A stretch of DNA of 64,000 nucleotides, taken from the NCBI GenBank assembly GCA_964019155.1, contig OZ025245.1, positions 18,321,447 through 18,385,446 on the forward strand. Direction: 5' to 3'. Position 1 is the stretch's first letter. Every line of letters begins with the position of its first letter. Shown here piece by piece: positions 24,702-36,260 of the stretch. Made by a program: the position numbers and the translations under genes. Source of the DNA: Osedax fenrisi (taxonomy: Eukaryota; Annelida; Polychaeta; Sabellida; Siboglinidae). Under the pieces are notes generated by a model. That model saw nothing but the letters and a program-made list of their open reading frames with translations, was not told the origin of the DNA and did not search any database.

Positions 24702-27102
24702 AATATATACACTTTATGAATATAATAAATTAAATTATGACTTTTTAAATAACTTATCGATAATTATTTTAAATATACGTAGTTTTAACAAAAATATAGA
24801 TAACTTTTTAACTTTTCTAGGTTTATTTACATATGAACCAGATATACTAATTTTTACTGAAACGTGGCTTACTAAATATGATGATCCTATTATTTATTTT
24901 AAAAATTATAATATATACCAAATGAATAGATCATTTAAAAATAAAAAAGAGGTGGTGGTGTAGCTATTTTAGTGAAAAAAATGTATAAAACATCAATAAT
25001 TGATAATCTATCTATTTCAATTACAGATTCAATTGATATTGTTTCTATTCAAATAATAGATGAAAAATCAAAAAACACAATATTTTATCTGCAATATACC
25101 GCTCGCCTGATAGTGATACTACTGTATTCAATGATTTAATTTTTAATTTATTTTCAAATTATATTAATAAAGATATATTTCTATGCGGAGATTTTAATAT
25201 AGACTTTTCAAAAAATTCAAATACTACACAAAATTTTAATTATATACTAACTCAATTAGGTCTCTCGTCCATTATTAATATATTTACCCGTACAACAATA
25301 AATACAAATACATTAATAGATAATATCATAACTAATAGTAAACATATATTAACTAGCGGTATTATAGAATCTGATATAACAGATCACTCTATTTTATTTT
25401 TTATTTTTAATTTTAAACATACAAATTTACATAATACTAATACTAAACCATACATTAGAAATAAAAAAAATATCAATGATTTGAAAAAAGAATTGAATAT
25501 TATAAATTGGCAAAATGAAATTGTAAGTAATGACCCTTTACATTATTACTCATGTTTTATTAAAAAGTTAAATTTTCTAATGGATAAACATTGTCCTTTA
25601 ATACATACAAATATAAAAAACGATTATATTAATCCTTGGATTACAAATAAACTTAAAAATGCCATTAAAAAAAAGAATAAACTGTTTTCATTTTATAAAA
25701 AACATAAATGTCAAATTGCGCTAATGAGATATAAAAAAATAAAAAATAAATTAATCAAACATTTAAAATTTCAAAAAAATAAATATTATAATGAATTATT
25801 TTCTAAAAATAATCAAAGTGAACATTGGAAATTAATTAATAAACTAATTAATAAAAAATATAATAACTTTCCAAATATATTTATTTACAATGGTATTGAA
25901 ATACATAATGAAAAAGATCAATGCGAATATTTTAATAACTATTTTTCTAATATTGGTGAAAATATTGTAAATACAATACATAATAGTAGTAACAATGATT
26001 TAAAATTACTAATATATAATCCATATAGTTTTTATTTCATACCTATTACCAATAGTGAAATAATTAACGTTACTAATAGCATGAAATCTAAAGTATCCAT
26101 GGATGTAAATAATTATGATATGTCATTGATAAAACAGCTTATTAATTGTATTTTATATCCTATAAATCATATATTTAATAATAGTATTGTAACTGGACTA
26201 TTTCCAACCGATATAAAAAATCAATTATAAAACCACTATTTAAAAATAATGATAATAAAAATATTATTAATTACCGCCCAATTGCACTTTTACCACAAAT
26301 TAGTAAAATATTTGAAAAAATTATATATAATAGATTATCCAATTTCATAATTAAACATAAAATAATAAATAAGAATCAATATGGTTTTATTCCAAAATCT
26401 AATACAACGATATCGCTTTTAAACATTCAGCATTATATTCTACAAAAAAATAGTGAACATAAAAAAATTGCAACAATTTTTCTTGATCTGAAAAAAGCTT
26501 TCGATGTTGTTGATCATGTATTATTATTAACAAAACTTGAAATATATGGAATAAGAGGAAATATATATAATTTAATAAAAAGTTATTTAAATTACAGAAC
26601 ATTTACCACAAAAATAAATAATTCATTATCGAATACTAAATATGTTAAGTACGGGGTTCCTCAAGGTTCTGTTCTGGGGCCCTTATTTTTTATAATTTTT
26701 ATAAATGACCTACCAAATGTTTTTAAAAATGTGAATAATATTAATTTAAATGTATATGCTGACGATACATCACTAACAGTTTACGCTAATAGTGATGTTG
26801 AACTAACAAAATTACTTCAAATATATATGGATAAATTAAAATATTGGTTCGATATAAATAATTTAAAACTTAATATACAAAAAACTAAAATACTTCCATA
26901 TTTTAATACTAAACTGACTAATGATATAACAATTGACAATATACAAATTGATATTGTAGATAACTATAAATTTTTGGGTTTGTATTTAGATACAAAATTA
27001 TCATTTAATATACATATTGATAATTTAAATATGAAACTTTCAAAAATAATATACTTAATTAAAAGGTTATCATATTTAAATATTAAAAATTTGATTTTAT
27101 TA
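24691..27102 (+). pseudogene. LINE ORF2, endonuclease and reverse transcriptase part
   Basis: AP-endonuclease motifs: IIILNIRSFNKN, DILIFTETWL (catalytic Glu), AIYRSPDSD, LCGDFNIDF (catalytic Asp) and SDITDHSILFF (catalytic SDH). A linker region reads HCPLIHTNIKNDYINPWIT and KKNKLFSFYKKH. RT motifs: NYRPIALLPQISKIFEKI, FLDLKKAFDVVDH (motif A), YGVPQGSVLGPLFFIIFIND (motif B), NVYADDTSLTVYA (motif C, YADD), KLNIQKTKILPY and YKFLGLYLDTKLSF. Frame breaks lie near 24950 (G run), 25090 and 26225 (A6 run). Catalytic residues are all still readable, so decay is recent. The frame stops at the LINE insertion near 27102. Confidence 0.85.
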
Positions 27103-28988
27103 TTATTATTATCAGATTTAGGTTTGCACCAGGGTTTTTGTAGAAGCTAAAGCTTATCGAGATAATTACCCTTAATTTTAAAGCAAGTTCAAAAAAAAAC
27201 TAAATAAATAAAACATTATAAAATATTAGATGACTTCCTGTTTACATAGATACAATACAATGAATAAAATAGAAAAATAATATAAATTGTTTGAACTTGC
27301 CATAAAATTATGTAATCATCATTTAATTATTTATAAATAAATAACAAAAATAAATAATAAGTACTATAAAATAATACACTAAACAAAAATATAGATGTAT
27401 TAGTATAAAAGAAGAAAAAAATGAAGTAAAATGAAGTAAAACTGAATAAAACTGAATAAAACATAACAAAAAGAATATCTAGAAAGATGGTAAGAACTGT
27501 ATGTAACATTTTTTTTTTTTTTTTTTTTTTTTTTCAGTAAATAAGTTTTAGGAATTTGTTTGTAATACTTTATAATAATGTAAAGAATGTAAAATATTTG
27601 TTCAAACTGAAATGTTAGTTTAATTAATAATTTTTATATAAGTGTCAATAAAGAGAAATAAAACAAAGAAGTATAATCAAGTATACAAGAAAAAAGATTC
27701 AATACAAAATGTTTATGTAATTAAAAATAAAGTCAAATAATATTATTAGTCAGAGGGAAATAAAAAATACTAAAGAAAATACTAAAGAAAAAAGAAATAC
27801 CTAACAGTTTTTTTTAATTTTATTATTTTTATATAAACGTCAATTAAAAAGAAAGAAAACATGAAAGTAAATTCAAATATAAAATGCAAAAATTCAGTAA
27901 AATAATATTATTAATGTCGGGGAAATAAAATATTGTAAAGTAAAACACTCAAAAGTATTAATTTTTTTTTAATTTTTACATAAACGTCAATAAATTAAAA
28001 TAAGAATAAAATGTGGATCTTAGTATATAATACAATATTAGATAAAAGACATGATAAAAGATATAAAATTAGAAAAATGAGATTTAGATTATAAGTATAC
28101 TGAGTAAGAAGATAACAAATGTGTATACATACGTTTCCTGAATAATTTATAATTTGAAATATTTTTTAAAATATTATCAAGCTTATTCCAGGTAATTGGT
28201 CCAATGTATATTAATGTTCTTCTGCATAGTTCTTTTTTGAAATTAATAATTGAGAAATTATTTATGCTCCTAGTGTTGTGAGATGATGAAGTTACAGAAA
28301 AAAATGCATTTGTTATAACAGGATGAAGATCATTGACAATTTTAAACATAAATTCACATGTACTTATATATGTAATTTCATTTATTTTTAATAAAGAATT
28401 ATCAATAAATAGTCCATTAGTATGATGTAAAAAATGTTTTTTACATATAATTCTTATCATTCGCTTTTGAAGAATATATATGCATGATACATTAGATTTA
28501 TATGTATTTCCCCAAAATATGTTACAATACTTTATATGAGGCAAGAATATGGAATTATATATATGAAGTAATGCTTTTTTATTTATAAATTTGGAAATAA
28601 TGTTGGTAATCCATATGATTTTTTTTAGTTTTGATTTTAAAAACAAGATATGTTGTTTCCAGTTTAATATATCGTCTATAATTACGCCTAAAAATTTATA
28701 AAATGTAACTCTTTCAATATTTCTGTTATTTAAATTTATATTTATAATAGTTCTTGAATTAATAGACATAAAGCAAGTTTTATTTAAATTTAATGATAAC
28801 CTATTATATATTAACCATTTATTAATATTTTTTAATTCAGTTTGACAAATATAATTAAGTAATTCGGCTGATGTATTTTCAAAATATAAAGTAGTATCAT
28901 CTGCGAACATGGTAAACTTACATAAAGAAGATGATTTTGTAATATCATTAATATAAATTAAAAATAAAATGGGTCCTAGGATGGTGCC
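27103..28988 (-). mobile_element. Nested 5'-truncated LINE, minus strand
   Basis: It interrupts the host LINE between the codons for IKNLILL and YNSLFLSNLTYG; the host protein is continuous when it is removed. Its own 5' truncation falls in RT motif B. Its 3' untranslated region (27103-28088) contains a T25 run on the plus strand near 27510 and three degenerate copies of a TTTTTATATAAACGTCAATA motif. Its 3' end GATAAGCTTTAGCTTCTAC is shared with a short copy at 40012. No long target duplication is visible. Confidence 0.8.
28089..28986 (-). pseudogene. Reverse-transcriptase C-terminal half of the nested LINE
   Basis: Starting at the truncation point: GTILGPILFLIYINDITKSS (motif B), FTMFADDTTLYFEN (motif C), LKNINKWLIYNRLSLNLNKT, FYKFLGVIIDDILNWKQH, then the tail PHIKYCNIFWGNTYKSN, LQKRMIRIICKKHFL, SHNTRSINNFSIIN and IGPITWNKLDNILKNISNYK ending at TAA 28089. 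Uninterrupted for nearly 300 codons and with ADD intact, so a younger insertion than its host. Lacks endonuclease and RT motif A because of 5' truncation. The likely family is CR1/Jockey-like, related to but distinct from the host LINE. Confidence 0.85.
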
Positions 28989-29473
28989 TATACAACTCTT
29001 TGTTTTTATCTAATTTAACATATGGTATTGAAATATGGGGTAATATTTATAATTCTAATTTAAATATATTAAATTTATCACAAAAAAAAATAATAAGAAT
29101 AATTAATAAAAAGATTATTGACAATTCAAAATTACCATTAATAAGATTATCGCATACATCAATTTTATTTTATAATAGTAACATTTTAAAACTTGATGAT
29201 CTTATAACTTTTAGAAATATTTTAATTATATATAATCTTTTAAATAATAAATATGTTAACGATATAACTGATTATTTTAAATTTAATAGAAATAAAACCA
29301 AATTTATTTTACCACTTATGAAAACCAATAGATTCCAAAATACAATATTTTTCAAAGGACCTAAACTTTATAATTTAATAATGTTTAATAATATTTTAAA
29401 AACTAATACAATTACTCATACTTTAAAACTGAAGAAAGTATTAAAATCATTTTTTATTAAACAGTATTGTTAA
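28989..29473 (+). pseudogene. ORF2 C-terminus of the interrupted host LINE
   Basis: Continues the frame broken at 27102: YNSLFLSNLTYGIEIWGN, LSQKKIIRIINKK, KLDDLITFRNILIIYNLLNN, ..FKGPKLYNLIMFNNI and TLKLKKVLKSFFIKQYC, then TAA. This is the post-RT tail (YGI.IWG...L...QK..IR.I) of CR1-like LINE proteins. It reads on the opposite strand to the nested LINE beside it. Confidence 0.85.
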
Positions 29474-30318
29474 TTTTTTTATAAATATTAATTATTATAA
29501 TTTTGGCAAACATCTTTTTTTTAATCATTCTAAAACAATTACACATATTTATTATAAACAGTATTACAAAATTTACACATTTTTATTATAAACAGTATTA
29601 CAAAATTTAAATTATAAACAGTATTCAAAATAAACTATTACAAATTAAACAGTATTACAAAATATAAAAATTATAAAAGTATTATAATCTTAAAAAAAAA
29701 ACAGTATTAAAATTATAAACATGTTTACATTACAGTATTAAAACAAAATCTAAAAAAATTATTTAATTTATTGTATATTATTTTATCTTCATTTTTCTTT
29801 TTTTTCATATTACACTATCGCGATATTAACCTATTACATTTTTATGCTTATTATATAATAATCAATTATTTCTTTAACAGTTTTAATTTTAGTTTTTATT
29901 TAAACAGTATTAAATTATATGTCATATTGATAGTACAAATTATTTAATTTTCTCTTTCTTTACAATTTAACTTTGAATGCCTATTCACGAATCACAACTT
30001 TTATTTTTATAATCTGTATCAACTTTATTTATATCTCCTTTATTATTGTAATTTTATATTTTATCTTTGTTTCTAATTTTAAATTTTATTATTTTCGTAT
30101 GTGATTAACCTTTTATTTAATCATTTCATTGTTTTTTTTATATTAATATGATTTTATTATTATGTTTATCATTATTTCTATTTTATTATTTTATTTGAAT
30201 GGAAATGATGATTTGACATTGCACATACTGTTAGGAGGTTTCGAATCAATAAAGCTAATCGCTTTCACTGATCCTCCTTAGACTTTGTCTATAAACTGAA
30301 TTCATTAAGTCATTCATA
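29474..30318 (+). other. 3' untranslated region of the interrupted LINE
   Basis: AT-rich, with degenerate ATAAACAGTATTACAAAAT repeats at 29540-29740. It ends in a foldable AGGAGG...CCTCCT segment (about 30233-30280) and a TTCATT-type tail. Confidence 0.6.
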
Positions 30319-30507
30319 TATATATATACTATGGTGATATATGTGTAATGGTATATGTAGTAGTATGTGTAGTGGTATGTGTAGTGGTTTAAACTACGTT
30401 GTGTGTGGTGATACGTGTAGTGCTGTGTGTATAGTGTACATCGGTTGATTAGTTATGCACGTTGTGATCCATTAGTTAATTATTTTCATTTATTTTGTCT
30501 ATATATA

Positions 30508-30544
<37 letters not shown>

Positions 30545-31030
30545 GTATATATAGAGGTATACATAATACTTATATAGTTTGTAATATGCTAAATCACAAT
30601 ATTATATGTTATTAGATGCATTCGTATGTTTTCGTATTTTCTCGGGCTTTGATAATAATAATATTTCTATATTCTAAACATATTTATTTATCACAAACTA
30701 CATATGTAGTGTGATGGTTGGACATATTGACCGATTCCGAGATGTCAGTGATTACTCAAGGTCATGAGGTCATACGGAATTGTTACCTCACAATAGAAGC
30801 AATGATATGTCCTTGGTAGAAGTGAATACGTTGACCTTAGACATATGTTCGGTAGGTATGTCTATTATGGATATCTGCAGATGAAAATGTGCTTTGTTTA
30901 GTAATTAATGAATTCCTAAATTAATTTAGGAATTCGAATAGTAAATAAATAGTAATGCATATATTCTAATGGATATATGTATAAAATATACACACAAACA
31001 TTATATATATATTTATATATAATATATATA

Positions 31031-31125
<95 letters not shown>

Positions 31126-31424
31126 TAACTAATTTGATGTGGCTAATTATATGATAAAATAAAAATATATAAACACATACACACACCCACACACACACAT
31201 ACACATGCACACACATACACCCACATACACACATACATATACGTAATAGTACTACCAGTAATTAGTTGACTAATTGAATACCCGTGGGCCCCTGGCGGTG
31301 GATGGGGGTATACATTATTCATATACTAGGTGTACACTCTACAAATGTATTGTTGGTTGTACAGTGTACAATGACTGTACACTGTACAGCCAGCGATACA
31401 TGTGTTCAGCGTACACTGAGGCCT
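30319..31424. other. Spacer with TA tracts and a 26-bp palindrome
   Basis: TA repeats at 30508-30540 and 31005-31126. GAATTCCTAAATT followed by its exact complement at 30910-30935. A CA-rich block at 31170-31240. No gene seen. Confidence 0.6.
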
Positions 31425-33452
31425 ACAGTGTATAGTGTACAGTTAGCTGTTGTTAGATGTACAGTGTACAATGTAAATTATTAGATGTATAGTTAGCTGT
31501 TGTTAAATGTACAGTGTACAATGTAAATTATTAGATGTATAGTTAGCTGTTGTTAGATGTACAGTGTACAATGTAAATTGTTAGGTGTACAGTTAGATGT
31601 TGTTAGATGTACAGTGTACAATGTAAATTGTTAGGTGTACAGTTAGATGTTGTTAGATGTACAGTGTACAATGTAAATTATTAGATGTACAGTTAGCTGT
31701 TGTTAGAGGTACAGTGTACGATGTAAATTGTTAGATGTACAGTTAGATGTTGTTAGAGGTACAGTGTACAATGTAAATTGTTAGATGTACAGTTAGATGT
31801 TGTTAAATGTACAGTGTACAATGTAAATTGTTAGGTGTACAGTTAGCTGTTGTTAGATATACAGTGTACAATATAAATTGTTAGATGTACAGTGTACAAT
31901 GTAAATTGTTAGATGTACAGTTAGATGTTGTTAGATGTACAGTGTACAATGTAAATTGTTAGATGTACAGTTAGATGTTGTTAGATATACAGTGTACAAT
32001 GTAAATTGTTAGATGTACAGTTAGATGTTGTTAGATGTACAGTGTACAATGTAAATTATTAGATGTACAATTAGATATTGTTAGAGGTACAGTGTACAAT
32101 GTAAATTGTTAGATGTACAGTGTATAATGTAAATTGTTAGATTTGTACAGTTAGATGTTGTTAGATGTACAGTGTACAATGTAAATTGTTAGGTGTACAG
32201 TTAGATGTTGTTAGATGTACAGTGTACAATGTAAATTGTTAGATGTACAGTTAGATGTTGTTAGAGGTACAGTGTACAATGTAAATTGTTAGGTGTACAG
32301 TTAGCTGTTGTTAGAGGTACAGTGTACAATGTAAATTGTTAGATGTACAGTTATATGTTGTTAGGTGTACAGTGTACAATGTAAATTGTTAGATGTACAG
32401 TTAGATGTTGTTAGATATACAGTGTACAATATAAATTGTTAGATGTACAGTGTACAATGTAAATTGTTAGATGTACAGTTAGATGTTGTTAGATGTACAG
32501 TGTACAATGTAAATTGTTAGATGTACAGTTAGATGTTGTTAGATATACAGTGTACAATGTAAATTGTTAGATGTACAGTTAGATGTTGTTAGATGTAAAG
32601 TGTACGATGTAAATTGTTAGATGTACAGTTAGATGTTGTTTGAAGTACAGTGTACAATGTAAATTGTTAGATGTACAGTTAGCTGTTGTTAGAGGTACAG
32701 TGTACAATGTAAATTGTTAGATGTACAGTTATGTGTTATTAGATTACAGTGGACAATGTAAATTGTTAGATTTGTACAGTTAGATGTTGTTAGATGTACA
32801 GTGTACAATGTAAATTGTTAGATGTACATTTAGATGTTGTTAGATGTACAGTGTACAATGTAAATTGTTATATGTACAGTTAGATGTTGTTAGATGTACA
32901 GTGTACGATGTAAATTGTTAGATGTACAGTTAGATGTTGTTTGAAGTACAGTGTACAATGTAAATTGTTAGATGTACAGTTAGCTGTTGTTAGAGGTACA
33001 GTGTACAATGTAAATTGTTAGATGTACAGTTATGTGTTATTAGATTACAGTGGACAATGTAAATTGTTAGATTTGTACAGTTAGATGTTGTTAGATGTAC
33101 AGTGTACAATGTAAATTGTTAGATGTACAGTTAGATGTTGTTAGATATAAAGTGTACAATGTAAATTGTTAGATGTACAGTGTACAATGTAAATTGTTAG
33201 ATGTACAGTTAGCTGTTGTTAGAGGTACAGTGTACAATGTAAATTGTTATATGTACAGTTAGATGTTGTTAGATGTACAGTGTACAATGTAAATTGTTAG
33301 ATGTACTGTTAGATGTTGTTAGATATACAGTGTACAATGTAAATTGTTAGATGTACAGTTATATGTTGTTAGATGTACAGTGTATAATGTAAATTGTTAG
33401 ATTTGTACAGTTAGATGTTGTTAGATGTACAGTGTACAATGTAAATTGTTAA
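31425..33452 (+). repeat. 50-bp satellite, about 40 units
   Basis: Unit GTTAGATGTACAGTTAGATG + TTGTTAGATGTACAGTGTAC + AATGTAAATT. Variants (TTAGCTG, TTAGAGG, TTTGTACAG, TGGACAATG) are shared between distant units. The pair TTTGAAGTACAG and TATGTGTTATTAGATTACAG occurs at 32640/32727 and again 301 bp later, so a six-unit block was duplicated. TGTACAGTGTACA within each unit is nearly self-complementary. The array ends at a hAT-like MITE fragment. Confidence 0.95.
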
Positions 33453-33453
33453 A

Positions 33454-33597
33454 TGTACGCCGAACTGAGACTTTCATTTTCAGAAACAATACCGAGCCGA
33501 GACTCTAGACAAATGAACCCGAGCCGAGTTGAGACTTTTGGTAACATAAACAGAGACTGCATACATTATCTATATTTGAGCATCATTTACATCACTG
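33454..33597. mobile_element. hAT-like MITE fragment (CGAGCCGAGAC family)
   Basis: GAGACTTTCATTTTC, ACCGAGCCGAGACTCTAGAC, GAGCCGAGTTGAGACTTTTG and the far end TTTGAGCATCATTTACATCA match the elements at 43795 and 47546. The left terminus is fused to the satellite and cannot be placed. Confidence 0.7.
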
Positions 33598-33872
33598 GTT
33601 TCAACCTACATCATACTAGGATGTATCTAATTCCTTAGCCAACTGAGCCATACAGTTAGTTTTATCTATACAGAACATTTAAAAATATCTCTCCATATTC
33701 ATCCCAGACAGATGGGTTATGTTACACTTTAATTTCTTCTCGTGTCTTACATATTATTGTCCTTGTAAATTATTAAATGAGGTGTCATATATTGACATGT
33801 GACGTGGTGATAAGTTTATGTTTAGTAGGGGTTAATATTGTCTTATTATTGATTTAATTTTCTATTCGATAT

Positions 33873-33916
33873 ACATTAACATTCCATTTATATATATATA
33901 AATGGAATGTTAATGT
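33873..33916. repeat. 44-bp perfect palindrome
   Basis: ACATTAACATTCCATTTATA + TA is followed by its exact complement without a loop. Confidence 0.95.
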
Positions 33917-34618
33917 AAAGATAATTTCTCTGCTTCTCTTTATGATTTATAGTTTCACGATCGTAGATATTTCAGTAGCCATCAGTATTTTAGTTTATTA
34001 TTCTGTGACCTTGAAACAAATGTACACAATAATATAATTAATATAATTCACCATTATGTAAGGGTTACGAGAAATATGCAGGGAATATTATTAAATTCAT
34101 TCATTCGTTCATTCAAATAATATGGTAATAATATATTATATATATTATATGTATTATATATTAGATAATTACCTATGAGCCATAGTCAATGGTATGTATA
34201 CAATGTATTGTAAACTATCACTAATGTTATATATATATATACCTATTAGGTATTACCTATAGCATACACTGTAATAATGTAGGATCTATAGGTGTACGTA
34301 TTTAATTATAAATACATACGTATTGTCCGGCATGCATAAACCAAGACGATTTTTGTATTGATTATAAACCCAATGTTAATTTTTGTACCATGTCGTTTTG
34401 GATATCAATTTATATCTATTTTTCGTCTTCATTATATTTATTTATTTATTTATTTGTTGTTTACCTAATAAACTATACATACGTGTATTACATAAGTGTA
34501 TACGTAATACGTACGACGTATGTAGTAGCAGGTTAGGCCGCAGTTATACTGTTGTTATTTACATACGTAATCTTTCGTACATTGATTACATTATTCGCGT
34601 TATCTTGTCGTAAATTAA
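33917..34618. other. Spacer with a possible LINE tail
   Basis: ATTCATTCATTCGTTCATTC at 34096-34118 resembles the (ATTC)n tails of LINE ends elsewhere in the window. No coding sequence. Confidence 0.4.
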
Positions 34619-34621
34619 TGT

Positions 34622-34736
34622 GGTGAAACATCTGAAACACTGAAACACTGAAACATTGAAACATTGAAACACTGAAACACTGAAACACTGAAACACTGAA
34701 ACACTGAAACATTGAAACATTGAAACACTGAAACAC
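34622..34736. repeat. 10-bp CTGAAACACT minisatellite
   Basis: CTGAAACA(C/T)(T) repeats about eleven times. Confidence 0.93.
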
Positions 34737-35451
34737 AATCACGTGACTACTAATTACACTAACACCGCGGCAGTGTTTTAATTGTGTGAACAACTCGATT
34801 TACGTATTGTTATGGTTATGATATATATATATATATATATATAAATATATATGATAATATATAGCATACAAATGTAAATATAACAAACATTTGTAAAATA
34901 CACATCAATTAACGTAACAATATCAATAATAGCCTGTCCTCTATTCCGTGCACTTATTACGATTATACGTAGTAAGTATACTATTACGTAAGATCGTGTA
35001 CTTAAGAATTGTGTACTAATTGAAAAATTCTAACCTATATAGAATTGGTATTATCTGTATTCGAGATTATTTTAATATTTGGTATAATATTATTTTAATA
35101 TTTATTCCCTTAAGATAAACATATTAAGAATGTTTCACTTAAATGTATAGAATTTCACTATTACACTTCTACACGAGAAAGAGCTAATTGTATTAGAATA
35201 TATTACAATAATAATCATACATCACATGTATTAGACATTATAAATATGGTAAGGAGGTTTCGGGTGGATTTATTTGGTTCAAGGGGTATTTGCAAACATA
35301 ATTTTAGAAGTAACGTATATGACTAGATCAAATATTACTAAGATTATTATAATTATAATCAAATATGTCAGGTTTACGAATGTAAATCATAATATATATA
35401 TAGGTTCATTTGTATCCGCATTTGTATTATATTCAATAATACATATATATA
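34737..35451. other. AT-rich spacer, no gene seen
   Basis: TA tract at 34820-34842. No coding or transposon signal found. Confidence 0.5.
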
Positions 35452-35640
35452 TATTGAATTGAATTGAATTGTTTATTTAAACACCAATATAGCAGATGCC
35501 CTCTCTGGTGTATAATAATAACGAAAAATAATAAAAACAAACGAATAGAAAATACAAAATAACAAAAATTTAAATTAAATAGATTTAGATAGGATATAAA
35601 GATTAAATAACGCGTATACAAAAATAAATTAAGAAGTGTT
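35452..35640 (-). mobile_element. LINE or SINE 3' end, minus orientation
   Basis: (GAATT)n then TTGTTTATTTAAACACCAAT, GCCCTCTCTGGTGTATAATA and the AT-rich remainder to GCGTATACAAAAATAAATT. It is the reverse complement of 5085-5285. The repeated GAATT is the element's 3' tail. Confidence 0.75.
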
Positions 35641-35839
35641 TAAATATATATATATATATATTTATATACTATACGATATGCATATAAATCACACATTGTG
35701 TAGAGGGAATGATGGCACATGTTATAGAGACTACGATATGCTATATGGAAATGCAATCAATTTCATAAGAATTAATGGATCGAAAATAGTTAATAATTAA
35801 TGAATTCAGTAACTTTTATGTACGTACATCCGTGTGATA

Positions 35840-36055
35840 TGTCCATGTGTATGTGTGTTTGCATGTGTGTATGTGTGTATGTGTTTGTATGAGTGTATAT
35901 ATGTATATATCCATGTATGTGTATATGTGTGTTCCTATAGGTGTATTAATATGTATGTGTGGGCTATCGATATAAAGAAAGTGTGTTCATTATTTATATC
36001 GATGGTGTGGGCCTATGTATATGTGTGTGTGTGTGTGTGTAGTGGTAAGTGTAGC
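35840..36055. repeat. GT-rich block with an imperfect CATCGATATAAAGAAAG hairpin
   Basis: TGTGTATGTGTGT-type simple repeats surround GCTATCGATATAAAGAAAG (about 35964) and TTATTTATATCGATGG (about 35989), related to the 44-bp palindrome at 23037. Confidence 0.65.
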
Positions 36056-36260
36056 CCGATATATGTTACATAATCATGCAGCATTGGAATAAGAATAAAA
36101 ACCAATAATCTTGTTTTCAAGTAGTGTTCGAATTGTTTTATATAATCAATAAATTAATGCAATAATAAACACATAATACTAATAGGTTATTTACTAGTTA
36201 TACTATAACAATGTACATATGTAGAACATACACATATACACACATACACACACACGCGGA

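Larger units (their letters stand above)
23951..30318 (+). mobile_element. Two-ORF LINE, CR1/Jockey-like, split by a second LINE
   Basis: In order: ORF1 (23951-24701), ORF2 endonuclease, reverse transcriptase, a 1.9-kb insertion (about 27103-28988), the ORF2 C-terminus (to 29473), a 3' untranslated region of about 0.8 kb with repeated ACAGTATTACAAAAT, and a terminal segment GTTAGGAGGTTTCGAATC..GATCCTCC that can fold, ending TTCATTAAGTCATTCAT. It is the most complete retrotransposon here. Coding frames are broken by at least four 1-nt indels besides the insertion. A 5' fragment of the same family lies at 50585. Clade assignment rests on motif order, not on a phylogeny. Confidence 0.85.
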
